Positions 1 through 10,975 of a stretch of DNA of 64,000 bases are shown here, piece by piece; the stretch's first letter is position 1, and every line of letters starts with the position of its first letter. A program made the translations under genes and the position numbers. The notes under the pieces are model-generated. The model was given only the letters and a program-made list of their open reading frames with translations, was not told where the DNA came from and made no database searches. The stretch is from contig NW_023501093.1 of the NCBI RefSeq assembly GCF_014066305.1, positions 284,252-348,251 on the forward strand, in the 5' to 3' direction. This stretch comes from Letharia columbiana (Eukaryota > Ascomycota > Lecanoromycetes > Lecanorales > Parmeliaceae).

Positions 1-540
1 CTCTATTATTCTATAAGTTAACCCTTTATAAATAAAGCTCTTTAAGATATTATTTATAAAAGTCGTCTATTAGATCTTAGTAATTTTCGAATTTATCGCT
101 ATTTATATTATATTAGATAGAATTATTATTAAGATCTTTCTACTTAACTTTATACTTAAGACGACTATAGATTAATTTAAAGCTAAATATTTCTTTAATA
201 ATTTATTTAATTTAATTATTAATAGTAATATATTTTAATAAAGAGTTTATCTATTCTAGTAATAAATTATTTATTATAAAACTTAAGAGATTAAGATAGA
301 AAACGTTATAAATTCTTATACTTAATAAAAGTTTTAGATAATAAGAGGTTTTAATAAGATCTATAATCTTAAATAAACTAAGTCTCTTATAATCTAATTT
401 GCGGAAAGGGTAATTAAAGATAATATTCTTGCTATTTAGAAAGATCGTATCGCCTATTTAAAAAGTAATCTTTTATTAATACTTATTAGCTTACGTAATC
501 ATAGCCTTCTAAACACAATCTATATTACTTCGAATATACA
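1..540. other. AT-rich RIP-mutated sequence, unrecognised
   Basis: Very AT-rich with stops in all frames and almost no CA or TG dinucleotides, so it reads as RIP-mutated repeat. It may be the distal end of the neighbouring gypsy element or a separate insertion; I found no recognisable protein motif or direct repeat with the other side of the gypsy element that would identify an LTR. Confidence 0.5.
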
Positions 541-1010
541 TTACAAATCTAAAGTTCCTTTCTGTTTCCGCCGGGTCCGCATCTAAGACATTTGCCGTTT
601 GCCTATTAAGCAGACTTTTTTATTTAATCTTTCCCGTCTGCCGTTTAGTACTTCAAAAATTTTTAGTAACTTTAAATTTCGTAATGCTTAAGTACTTTCT
701 TATACGTCATATGATATTAATATATATCATCATTATATGCGTTATTGTGGCTATACTGGTATTACCCACGCCTATTTTTTAAATCGTCTATTCTGTAATA
801 TTTGAGTTACGTTATACTGTTACCGTACCTTATCTCCATTCGATTATTGAACTTTTTTTTTATGCGTATTGCTACTAAACTAGTGACTGCGAAAAGATTA
901 GTTTTTACCGGCTTTTAGCTTTTTTGAGATTTGCTATCGCGAATTTTATTTCCTTTCCGTCGTTTAAATTTATGATTTTCTTTGCTTAAAAACTTATTCT
1001 ATATAATTCA
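541..1010. other. Less mutated pocket next to gypsy 3' end
   Basis: CA and TG reappear here and GC is visibly higher than on either side. It holds a related pair TTTGCCGTTT (near 592) and TCTGCCGTTT (near 627), and an inverted pair CAGAC/GTCTG around 610-635. It lies just downstream of the gypsy integrase reading on the minus strand, where a chromodomain, 3' UTR or 3' LTR would be expected, but I could not match it to the 5' side. No open frame of useful length. Confidence 0.4.
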
Positions 1011-1299
1011 TAATATTCTTTATCTAAATAGTATCGAGACGTTTATATATAGTCTTATAGTCGATAGTATTTAAGCTAAAAGTTATTTAAGAATAAAACC
1101 TCTTATTTATAAGGAAAGATAAGATATCGATAGTTAATAAGATAGTATTATTATCGGCAAACTCGATAATAGATAGCTATTTTACCTAGTTATTCTATAT
1201 ATAATTATAGTATATTTAAAGATAACGCTTTATATTCTAATTCGCTCGTTCGGTTTATCTATCGGTTTTAGAGTAGAAGGCTATTAATAGCTTAGCTAT

Positions 1300-4200
1300 A
1301 ATATCTAATCTCTTATAAAAAAACTTTTATATAATAGCTATAAATTAAGAGCCTTAATTCGATATTATTAAGATCGATAGATTATATAAACGAAATACTT
1401 TCTTAAGTAGTAAGTTAACTATCTTCTTAGCGATAGTACCTTTATTAATATCGAAATAGGCTATATAATAACGTTTCTTAATAAGTTAATCGATTACTAT
1501 TTAAATAGCGTTATAATTATCGAATATAGATAAGTCTATAATAAAGTCGATTAATATATCTTATTATCGCTTCTATAAGATTAATAGAGACTATAATAAA
1601 TTATACTCTTAATCGTAAGGCGCTTTAGCCCTCTAATAGATATAGTAATTCTAAACGTAGATAGTTATAATAATCCTTATATCTCGTTAATAATATTTTC
1701 TTTTAAGTAGCTTATAAGTATATATTATCTTAAGATATTCGTAGAATAATTAATCGTATATCTCTCGAATAATATTAGTATATATATTATCGAATATCTA
1801 TAAACGATTCTAATAATAAAGTACTTCGTCTTATATAAAGTATTTACTAAGAGTAATCTTTTAAAACTTATTCTTATTTTCGGCGATAGCCTTACGAATT
1901 TTTATATAATACTCGTTTTTTTTATTAATCTCTACTATCTTATAATAGATAAGATCGTTAATTATATATATATCGATATATTCGCTATTTAATTTTAATC
2001 GATTAGAAATAAGAATTATTTAATACTATTAGCGTAATCGTTCGTCTTTAGAATTAGTTAATTTATATTTAGCTATTTATATAAGTATATTCGCCTTAAT
2101 ATTCTAAGATTCTAATCGATAGATGATCTTTATATTAAATTCGAATAGTATATTTAAATAGCGAGCTTAACGACGACTAAAGTCTCTTCCTTCGACGAAA
2201 TATATTAAGCTCTTATAATTTATAAAGATCTTAATAGAAATATTAATATATTTTAGCTTAGAATACTAATATTTAAGATAGCAAATAATAGCTAATAACT
2301 TCTTATCGTAAATCTAATAATTATACTTAATTAGGGTAAGGTTCTTACTATAGAAGACTATCAGATAAAGTATTCCCTTATCGTTATATTAAAAAAGAAT
2401 ACCTCCGTTAACGTAGTCGAAAGAGTTAGTCTCTAGAACGATATTTTTTATTCTATTAAAATAATATAGGACTAGAACTTTTATAACAGCGACTTTTAGA
2501 AAATAGAAGGCCTCTTAATATACTGGCGACTAATCAAATATAGTCTCTTTTGCGGTGAGTTTTATTATGGATTTAACTATTTTAGAGAAATCTCTAATAA
2601 ACTATCGATAAAAATTATAAAATCCGATAAAGGCCTATATCTCTTTAAGATTAATAGATATAATCCACTTAATAATAGCCTAGATTTTAATAAAATCTAT
2701 TTATAACCCGTCTATAGATACTAGTAGATCTAGAAATTTAATTTTCTAGACGTAGAATTTACACTTAAGAATATTTATTTAAAGGCCGATATTCTTTAAT
2801 TTCTAAAGGATTTATCTAACGTATTAAATGTGTTTCTTTTTTATCTTATTATAAATGAGTATATTATCGAGATAGATCTAGTAGAAATCGTTTAGATATT
2901 CGAATAGAATATTATTTATATATTATTAATATATAGTCGAGTCGTTAATTAGATCGAAGGGGAGAATCTAATACTTATATACTTTAAGGGAGATAATAAA
3001 AGTAATAAAATTCTCGCTATCGAGATATATACGTAGTTTATTAAACGCGGCTATAATATTCAATCGAGTGAGATATTTATATCCCTAGATTCTTACCAAA
3101 ATCTTATCTATTAATAAAATTAGATATCGATTTCTTTTAATAATAGCGTTTAGCTTTCGATAGTTCATATAAAAACGTAATTCTTTATTCGGCTTTTCCG
3201 CGAATAGGATAGATAAGGCGAATAGTGTATAACTTAATATTATAAATCCCTTCTTTAGATATTTATTTAGATACTTCTTTATCTATTTTAATTTATATCC
3301 CGATATTAGATAGATTCTACTTTTCGAAAGTTTCGTTTTATCGAAGCTATCGTTGAATTTTAGCTTATAATTATAAAAACGATATAAGGGAAGTATATTC
3401 GCCTTAGCTCTATCGAAAACATCGAGGTAATCGTAATACTCTATAGATAGCTTATATTTCACCTTCTTAGAATTAATCTTATCGATACTATTAATCTAAA
3501 TAGAATAGTTAAAATTACAATATCTTTTATATTTCTTTTCTAAGTTATAGAAATAGAGTTTATTAATTAATATATGAGGATCGCGAGGTATCTAGATAAT
3601 AGAAGGTATATATAATATTAGCGAGTTATTATAGATCTTATTTATTATTAATATAAATAGTTTATTATCTTTTTCACGAGCTAGTTAATAGTAAACCGCT
3701 ATATTAATCTTAGCGATATTAATAAACTTAGACTTCTTACTATTCTTATTCTTATTTAATAAGAAGATATTTAAATTAATCTCGTTATTATAGATAAGAG
3801 AGAGCTTTATCGTTTTAGTATAATAGATAGAAAGATAAGTAATATAGGTAGCCGAAGGTTCGAAGTTAATAGAAAAGAAAGTTCGTTTATTATTAATATC
3901 TAATTATTATTATAATTATATTAATTAAGTAGAAAGAGTATCTTATCTCGTAATATATTAAAAACTACCCTATATTTATTCATTTATGATTTTTCAACTA
4001 TTATATCGTATTTTAATAATATAATTAATATTAAATATATTCCTTCTCGATAGTCTTTTACTATTATCGTAGAAAATAAATAGTATATAATTAATCGTTT
4101 TACGATTTAATCGTTATAATCTCTTAATAATTTAGATTATAATAGTAGAAGTAATTTTAGATATAAAGCCTTATATATCGCTAAAACTAAGAACTTATTT

Positions 4201-4330
4201 ATAACTATATAAGTATCAATATATCTACTATCTATAAGGGAGTTCTTAAATAAATAGATTCTCTCTTATAAGAAAAGCGTAACTTATATACGAAAAGGAT
4301 AACGTGCTAGGGCGTTATTAAAGGTGTCTA
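1300..4330 (-). pseudogene. Ty3/gypsy pol remnant (RT, RNase H, integrase)
   Basis: The RT block reads RFYMNYRKLNAI near 3190, then LTRLNIIAAFNKLRI near 3045, ILPFDLIN, and YLDN at 2863-2874 where a live enzyme has YLDD; the second aspartate codon GAT has become AAT. Downstream the RNase H linker shows GFYNFYR.FIRDFSKI and FDYVNGG, typical of gypsy tether and RNase H. Further down the strand lies an integrase with a residual CQR-like finger end and a DFIIDL-type catalytic segment. More than a dozen in-frame stops are visible. A protease should lie at 3500-4300, but I could not confirm its active site. Confidence 0.85.
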
Positions 4331-4379
4331 CTAGGCATACTTTATAAGTACCTCTTATCGTAACTTTAAAAGAGGCTAT

Positions 4380-5700
4380 TCGTTTCCCGAATCTGAAGAA
4401 GAACCGTCGCTACCCGTGATGTCGACGTTATCAATTTCGAATTCTTCGTCTATTTCTATCGCGTGAAGTCGTACTTCCTCGAAGGCCTTTTTACCGGCCT
4501 CGGTCTGCGTAGTTATTATATAATCCTTTCGATAGTAGCCTTTCTTATCGTAGTTATAGCATATTAATTCCCTCGATTTTAAATTAATTATAATATTTAA
4601 AGGCGTAGTAATTATACTTAAATTAAACTCGATAATAGATATAAGACGTATATTGACCGCGAGTGCTATCGTCGATATTTATATTATAGTTAACTTAATA
4701 ATAGCTTTTATAAACTTAAAATCCTTATAATTAACACGTTATAAGTTATTTAGCTTTTAAAGATATTCTTTTATAATCTTTAAGATAGTAAAACCTCTTA
4801 TAACCTACTATATCTTCTTTAGTTTCTTTCTTAATTTCTTAAAAAGATAGTTCTCTAATATAAGAGTTTTATTATAATTAAGAATAATATCTAATTAAAT
4901 AAAGTCTAAATAGAAGTTAATAAAGAGTTAAATTCTTTATTATAGAGTATATATATTATATAATATATTACTACGTTAATTTAAATTCTTATAAATATCG
5001 ACTAACTCGTTTATAATCTTAGTAAAAGATTAATATAAATTAGTAAAGTTTCGAAGTCTTCTATATATCGTATATTATATAGCCTTATCGTCGAGTTATA
5101 AGATTATATAAATTATCTTAAAGTTCTTAATAAGATAATAATCGCTATTAATCTTAAATTTCTATTTTATTCTAAAGAATTAATCGTTCTAAATAAGGTC
5201 GCTATTATTAATAAATAGAGATAAATCTAAGATTTTAATTAATTTCTCTTTTAAATATCTAGATATACGTTTCTCCTTAATCGATAATAGTTATAAATCT
5301 TTTATTAACTATATCTTAAGACTATTAACTTTCTACTATAGAGAAGTTATATTCTTTTAAAAGTTTTAGACTAGTTAATTTATCTTCTCGATTATTCTAT
5401 AGACTTAATATAAATCGTTTATAATTAAGTTCTTTTTTATAATAACGACATAATATCGAGTAATAATCTTTCGAAAATTATTTCTCTTCTAACGAATTTT
5501 ATTTAATATAGTTATGAATTCGTCGAATTAGTATTTAACTTAATATTATAATTATAGACTATTAGCGATATTTTAAGATATATTTATTAAATTTATCTTA
5601 TTAGAGATATTATCTAATAAAACTAATATTTATTAAAACTTAATTTACTTTAATAAAGTCTTAATTTAATTTATTCTTTCGATATTAAACTTTACTATAA
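4380..5700 (-). pseudogene. Ty3/gypsy gag remnant with zinc knuckle
   Basis: The C-terminal end is the least mutated part: at 4520-4561 the minus strand codes CYNYDKKGYYRKDY, a CX2CX4HX4C nucleocapsid knuckle in which the second Cys, the His and the last Cys have become Tyr, exactly as G to A changes would do. It is followed by an acidic, serine-rich tail (ITGSDGSSSDSG, about 4385-4420) that still reads open and uses CA/TG-containing codons. The upstream portion to about 5700 is heavily mutated and I assign it to gag only by position. Confidence 0.7.
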
Positions 5701-5760
5701 GAAAGAAGAAAGAAAGGTTTAAAATAAAGTAAAGAGGAGTTTAAATACTTCGAAAGAATG

Positions 5761-6480
5761 GGTATTAGAGATATTAGATATACTAGAGAGTAATAAAGTT
5801 TCTCGAAAACGCGTCGAAATTATTCGATATTAAGAATAAAAATTTTTACTATAAAGCTCGAGATAAGGTTATTTCTTTATAAAGGCTTAATATACTTATC
5901 TCTTAATTATTTAAGATATTAAGAAAACTATAAGTACTTTAAATAGTAATCTTTCGAGTATACTTACTTCGCTTAGAGGGTTTCTTATCTTATAGAGAAG
6001 TTATATGCGAGGAAGTTTTAGAGAATAGTATTTTTAATTAATTATAACTCGGCCGTTTCTTATCTAATTAGAGCCCCGTTAAAACTCTAGGCGTTATAGT
6101 ATATAAAGTTGCAGTAATACTACTAGTATATATTTTAAATATAGAAATGTAAGATGATATTAGCTATTTCTTTCGATTCGCTAGCTATATAAATAGTCTA
6201 ATATCTTCTTTATCCCTTAATTACTATTTATCGAGACCGTTTCGCTATCCCTTTTAGACTTTTTAAAATCGATTTATCTATCTAATAGACTTATCTAGAA
6301 ATATAATAACTTAACTTAATTTCTTATTAAAGCCCCTATTAGCGTATTTCTTTAAATTCGTTCGCTAATATAAATGAAATAAGTGGGTTAATCTTAGTTA
6401 TAGTATTAGAATTAATATAGATATAATATTAATATAGATATATTAAATAAGATAACTAAGATATCGAACTATATAGATAG
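5761..6480. other. AT-rich RIP-mutated sequence, possible gypsy leader or 5' LTR
   Basis: No open frame or recognised motif. By position it would contain the 5' LTR and leader of the minus-strand gypsy element, but I could not align it with the 1-1010 side. Confidence 0.3.
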
Positions 6481-6483
6481 AAA

Positions 6484-6536
6484 GGAGGCATGATATAATA
6501 GAAAATGCCTCCGCCAAGGCCCGCTAGCTATAGGGC
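6484..6536. repeat. Two adjacent hairpins in an unmutated pocket
   Basis: GGAGGCAT (6484-6491) and ATGCCTCC (6505-6512) form a perfect 8-bp stem with a 13-nt loop. It is followed at once by GCCC (6519-6522) and GGGC (6533-6536) around GCTAGCTATA. The block keeps CA, TG and GC-rich sequence although both flanks are saturated with RIP changes. It could be the end of a short element or a structured end of the gypsy LTR; its function is unknown. Confidence 0.5.
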
Positions 6537-6562
6537 TGAGGGGTATATTAAGAGTACGCTCG

Positions 6563-6580
6563 TAATAATAATAATAATTA
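6563..6580. repeat. TAA trinucleotide microsatellite
   Basis: Short run of TAA units directly right of the hairpin pocket. Simple sequence; no function inferred. Confidence 0.7.
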
Positions 6581-7101
6581 TAATTATTATAAAAATAGTT
6601 AAAATTATATTAGATAATAGCGCTTAATAAGCGTAATTCGCTTAAATTTAAATCTTTAAAATTAAAAAGAAAGTATTTTATTAATATCTAATTTAAGCTA
6701 GATAATTTAAAATAATTTAAAAATTTAATACGCGTAATAGATATCTAAGCTTTTCTTTTCTTCTTCTTTCTCTTTAAGACTTTCTTTTTTATATTAATTC
6801 TTCTTATTATTAAACTATCTTCTTTATATATTAAACTTTTATTTAAATAATTTAATATTATTATAATAATATTAAAAATATAATATAGTTATTAAATTAT
6901 ATATTTATTTTTTATTTTTTAATAACTTTAAATTAATATATAGATAGACTACGCGAAGAGCTTAACTTATATATACTTAATCTATTATTAATAACTCTTT
7001 AAAAAAGTTAATATTATTTTAGAATATTAGATATAGCGTTAAAATAAAGAGTTTATTAGATATTACTATTATTTTAATCGCTATCGCTATTACTTTAATA
7101 G
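6581..7101. other. AT-rich sequence, nothing recognised
   Basis: RIP-saturated filler between the microsatellite and the TRIM insertion. No frame, terminal repeat or motif seen. Confidence 0.5.
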
Positions 7102-7106
7102 ATATT

Positions 7107-7291
7107 TATTATAATATTAGCCCCTTCGACTATCGCATAATATATCGCGTATTATTAGAGCTAGTAATTATTAGCTATTATTAGCCACCTATTTTATATA
7201 TATAAATATTCGTATATTTCATAAATCAATAATTAGTCTTTTAGTTACAATTATTTCAATTTCTAACATATCTGATATTCTACTTTTAATA
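7107..7291 (+). repeat. TRIM copy 1, 5' LTR (185 bp)
   Basis: Direct repeat of 7941-8122. Ends derive from TGTTA/TAACA short inverted repeats, as expected of LTRs. It still carries unmutated CA near its right end, so the two LTRs differ by scattered C to T and G to A changes. Confidence 0.9.
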
Positions 7292-7310
7292 GATTATAAG
7301 CCCGGAAGCG
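7292..7310 (+). promoter_or_regulatory. Primer-binding site, half-tRNA(iMet) type
   Basis: Directly after the 5' LTR the sequence GATTATAAGCCCGGAAGCG is, apart from one G to A change, complementary to the anticodon arm of initiator tRNA-Met (core GGGCTCATAA). Priming from an internally cleaved initiator tRNA is known for Drosophila copia. The same site recurs in copy 2 and, diverged, in the copia elements here. Confidence 0.65.
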
Positions 7311-7489
7311 GGTAGAATAGTATCGAATATCCTTATACTTTCTAATATGAATATTAAACTAAGTCTTCGATAATCGTTTATAAATAGATATATCTTATAG
7401 CGACAGCCTATTTTTTTGACTCGTACCCACCGACGAGAGGGCTATCGCTATTTAATTCCTATATAAAAAATATCGAACTAAAATCCTTA

Positions 7490-7775
7490 TTTTATTCGAG
7501 GTCCCGAAATAATACGGGTAAAAAACTCTTATATTATACGAGGACCCGAATCAATTAAAAACCCTTATATCATTTCGAGGTCCCGAAATAATACGGGCAA
7601 ACTAACAAAACCCTTAGATTATTTCGAGGTCTCGAAACAATACGGGCAAACCATTAAAAACCCTTATATCATTCCGAGGTCTCGAAGTAATATGGGTAAA
7701 CTATTAGTCCCGAAACAATACGGGCAAAATATCAAAAACCCTTATATTATTCCGAGGTCTTGAAACGGGTATTCA
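7490..7775. repeat. ~50-bp tandem array inside TRIM copy 1
   Basis: About six to seven imperfect units with core CGAGGTCCCGAAATAATACG, beginning near 7497, 7539, 7576, 7625, 7675, about 7705 (truncated) and 7753, so periods vary from about 37 to 50 bp. Units end in a spacer like AAAAACCCTTATAT. The block keeps CCCG and GGGC strings inside an otherwise mutated element. Confidence 0.85.
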
Positions 7776-7940
7776 AAAGCCTCGACACTCTTTCTATTTT
7801 CCCTATCGAGGTTTTTTATAGATTTAACGAGGTCGGGTAAATAATTAATTTCGAATTTAAAGCGTGGATTTGAAAACTAATATATATAAGATACGGTATA
7901 CTAAGGTTTAGGGAATCTAGCTTCTAAGGCTATCGAGAAG

Positions 7941-8122
7941 TATTATAATATTAGCCCCTTCGGCTATCGCATATATATCGCGTATTACTAGAGCTAGTAA
8001 TTATTAGCTACTATTAGTTATCTATTTTATATATATAAATATCCGTATATCTTATAAATTAATAATTAGTCTTTTAGTTATAATTATTCTTTTCTAATAT
8101 ATCTAGTATTCTATCTTTAATA
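7941..8122 (+). repeat. TRIM copy 1, 3' LTR (182 bp)
   Basis: Direct repeat of 7107-7291, ending at 8122 immediately before the target duplication ATATT (8123-8127). The sequence before it (CTATCGAGAAG) would contain a short purine-rich priming tract. Confidence 0.9.
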
Positions 8123-8506
8123 ATATTATCTCTATTTTAATAAATATTATCTTTATTTTAATAATATTAAAGTTTTAATAAAAATTTAATAATATATTCT
8201 TTTAATTATTATTATATTTATTATATATAATTAATATAAGCTATAGCTTAAACTTTACGCGAGACTTATTATTATTAAAAATTAATTAATTTTATAATTT
8301 TAAAGTTTCTCTTTTAGTATCTAGTTCGTTAAATTATATTTAATTAAAATCTATTAAAGCGTTATTATATTTAAAAATTCGCGTTTAAAGTATTATATAA
8401 GATAATAAAAGTCTTTCTAATTTATTAATTTAAGAGTAAGTTTTTTATTACTATATTTTATAATTAGTTCTAATAATTTCTATCTAAATAAATATTTATC
8501 TTTATA
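8123..8506. other. AT-rich sequence, nothing recognised
   Basis: RIP-saturated filler between TRIM copy 1 and the MITE; no motif seen. Confidence 0.5.
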
Positions 8507-8699
8507 TCCCCTTTCTTGAGTTCCGGGTGGACTACGCTAGCAGGGGCCAGATGTAGGGATTATCATTTATCCAATCACCGTTTATCGAAGAAAAATCTTA
8601 ATAAGCAAGATGAAATCGGTTAGAAGCAGTGATGTGACTAATAATAATCCCTATATCTGGCCCCTGCTAGCGTGGTTCACCCGGACTCAAGGAAGGGGA
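8507..8699. mobile_element. MITE with ~56-bp terminal inverted repeats, TA target
   Basis: 193 bp, visibly GC-richer than its surroundings and free of RIP changes. The left end TCCCCTTTCTTGAGTTCCGG and the right end (complement TCCCCTTCCTTGAGTCCGGG) start inverted repeats that run about 56 bp with a few mismatches and include the shared block GCTAGCAGGGGCCAGAT. TA lies on both sides (8505-8506 and 8700-8701), the duplication expected of Tc1/mariner-superfamily transposases. The central ~80 bp is unique and has no coding capacity, so it must have been moved in trans. I see no autonomous partner with these ends in the window. Confidence 0.88.
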
Positions 8700-9180
8700 T
8701 AATATATAGAAAATAAATTATATTATAGAAAAAAAATTTAAATCTTATAATTATCTTAGTTAAGTTATTTAGAGTAAAGAGAAGAGTATACTTATCTTTA
8801 GCTATTAAATTAATTAATTATTATATATATAATTATAAAATATAATTATATATTATTAATTATTTTAATAATTATAAGAAGTATAAGAGAAATAAAATTA
8901 TATAATTAAGTACTTATAAACTTTTCTTTTTTAAGTATTTATTTTAATTTAGAGTTTAATCGCTATTTAATTAAAAAAAAGTAAGATATAGAAAGTATAT
9001 AAAAATAGATTTAATAATTTTAGAATAAATTAACGATATTTATAATAATAATTAAAATTAAGAATTAAATATATTTAAATAAAAGATAACTTCGCGTTAT
9101 TTATATAATAGTAAGAGTAATAATTAAAGTTAAAATATTAATCTAGATAGTATAACTTTTATAGTAAATTTTTTATCAGT
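8700..9180. other. AT-rich sequence, nothing recognised
   Basis: RIP-saturated filler right of the MITE. No open frame or repeat of note. Confidence 0.5.
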
Positions 9181-9790
9181 ATATATAAAAGAATAAGGTA
9201 GAGCTAAGCTTGAAAACCTTGAATTTATATATACAGTTAATTATTAATTCGAGGTTATTACGCCTTTTGGCTAGACTAACTAAGTTAGCCCGCTAGCCCT
9301 CTCGAGCTCCCTTATCAAAAATTTATATATAGAAGTCTTACACTCTAAAATAACTAGCTCTCTACGAATGCTATTTCTTCATAATTTCGTAAATTATAGA
9401 ACTCGGTGTGCGCTTTCTAACGCTATAAAAATAATGAAATTTAACCTACTATTAATAAATTAGATTGATATTCAAATATCGTAATTACATTAAACGCGTC
9501 CGAGATCGGTTAATAATCCTTTCACCTATTTATATAATTATATTTCTTCTATAATTCTATCAATCCACTAATTATAAATAAATTCGCCCTCGATACCCCT
9601 CGTCTAAATGTTACTAAGTATCTAAAGTATATATCCCTTCCGCCCGTTTTTTAAACCTCTTACTAACGCCCTTAGGCTACCCCTCGGCGAATTCGCTACT
9701 ATTGGCAATCGAGGCCGCAAGCGAGCCTAACAGCTACCTACTACTGCTTATAAACGCGCTAAAAGACCCTTCAAAAGAGCCTAAACGGAT
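9181..9790. other. Moderately GC pocket upstream of Helitron remnant
   Basis: CA, TG and CC are frequent again, for example GCCCGCTAGCCCTCTCGAGC near 9289 and GCAATCGAGGCCGCAAGCGA near 9705. It passes without break into the Helitron reading that starts near 9820, so it could be the less mutated upstream part of that element or unique flank. No frame stays open for more than a few dozen codons and I recognise no protein. Confidence 0.4.
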
Positions 9791-9819
9791 ATGTAATCGA
9801 CATCGCTATTAATATTAAG

Positions 9820-10975
9820 ATTTCTAATTAAAGACTATTTCCTAATCTCTATATAATTATTACTAGATATATACTTTATAGAAACTATAGTTAATATACT
9901 ATTAGTAGAATAGATACTATCTCGCCTTATTGAAATTTAGATAAGAACGTATATAGTAAGTAGTTTCCGAAGGACTTTAGCGATTATATTATCTTTAAAC
10001 TAGACTTTAAATACTCTATATATCGTCGATATAGGCCTACTAAGATATTAAATAATAAATCTAAGTAAAATTATTAAGTAATACTTTATAGTCTCTATTT
10101 ATTAATTAAGTATAACGCTTATATTAATATAGAGATTTATATTAATATTAAAGTCTATAAATATATCTTTAAATATATTTATAAGGATAGCGATTAAACT
10201 AATCTTTAAATAAAGTATAAGAGTAATATAGATTAAGACGATATAGGGCTAGACTAGATAAACGAGATTTAAGAGTATCGAGACGTACGATGAGTAGGCT
10301 CTGCGGAAGCCTATTAAAGGATTTTTAACTTTAAATTATATAATTATAATTCTTCTATCGAACGATTATTTATTTATCTCTCGAATTAATATAACGTAAT
10401 ATTTAATAATAAAGATAACTTATTCTAAGTGGTTAATATAGAATATAAACGCCAGATCAAGCTGATAGCTTTCTTTCAGTTAAATTAAGGATATTGAAAG
10501 CGAAGATGAGTAGAAGATCTCTTCTATATCGATCTATTAATATAATATATCTAGAAAAAGAATAAGCGAGGTATATTTAAATAAAGTTTACGTTAGAGGC
10601 GTAGGGGTATTATTAAAAGAATATACTATATTAATTTGAACGCTAAGAAGCTCTTCTATCTACGATATCTCCTTCTAAATATATTAAATCTTATATTCTT
10701 TAAAGACTTACGCACGATAAATAATAATTTTTTTTTTTTTTATAATACTTATATAGTAAGAGATTTACTTTATAATAACGTCGAATAGAATTAAGTATTA
10801 AATAAAATAGCGGTTTAGTAAAGAGAATACGCCTTATAAGGTTTCTTTATAATAATTCTACTATAATATAAGTTTAATAACTCTCTAAATCTATGAAATA
10901 ATTATAAATTAAGATATATAAGTAATTTCTTCTTTATTAAGTAGAAATACTTTAAGCGTAGTATAATTAGCTTAC
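9820..10975 (+). pseudogene. Helitron Rep/helicase polyprotein remnant
   Basis: The plus strand reads, from 10079, VILYSLYLLIKYNAYINIEI then VYKYIFKYIYKDSD. This is the conserved Helitron-like segment VxPYNPYL...KYNxHINVE...KYIFKYIYKG. From about 10250 it reads INEI.EYRDVR.VGSAEAY and RIFNFKLYNYNSSIERLFIY, the next conserved block (EYxDxRxxxxxEAxWRIF...HxxxPSVxRLxIHL). Further down come VGVLLKEYTI, KSFKDL-like and VEWN-like segments up to about 10975. Stops (mostly TAA and TAG from CAA, CAG and TGG) interrupt it throughout. Only the end of the Rep-side domain and the linker towards the helicase are present, so the helicase itself is missing and the copy is truncated as well as mutated. Confidence 0.85.

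Larger units (their letters stand above)
1050..5760 (-). mobile_element. Degenerate Ty3/gypsy LTR retrotransposon
   Basis: Read on the minus strand, this stretch gives gag zinc knuckle (4520-4561), RT (about 2850-3210), RNase H linker (about 2400-2840) and integrase (about 1300-1960) in that order. The RT-RNaseH-integrase order defines Ty3/gypsy rather than copia. All domains contain numerous stops, and substitutions fit C to T on either strand. Outer limits are estimates: no convincing LTR pair or target duplication was found, so the ends may extend to 541 on the left or to about 6480 on the right. The element is dead. Confidence 0.85.
7107..8122 (+). mobile_element. TRIM-like non-autonomous LTR retroelement, copy 1
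   Basis: A 1016-bp element bounded by two direct LTRs (7107-7291 and 7941-8122, about 85-90% alike by eye) that begin TATTATAATA (from TGTTATAATA) and end TTTAATA (from TTTAACA). It is flanked by a perfect 5-bp target duplication ATATT at 7102-7106 and 8123-8127, which fixes the boundaries. There is no coding capacity: the inside holds a primer-binding site, a 50-bp tandem array and about 160 bp of unique sequence. The size, LTRs, duplication and lack of genes fit a terminal-repeat retrotransposon in miniature. It is moderately mutated, much less than copy 2 at 38491-39442. Orientation is set by the primer-binding site following the left LTR. Confidence 0.9.

Noticed and set aside
7490..7775. 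CRISPR-like array
   Set aside because: Units and spacers vary together, periods are irregular, and it sits inside an LTR element in fungal DNA; it is a minisatellite.
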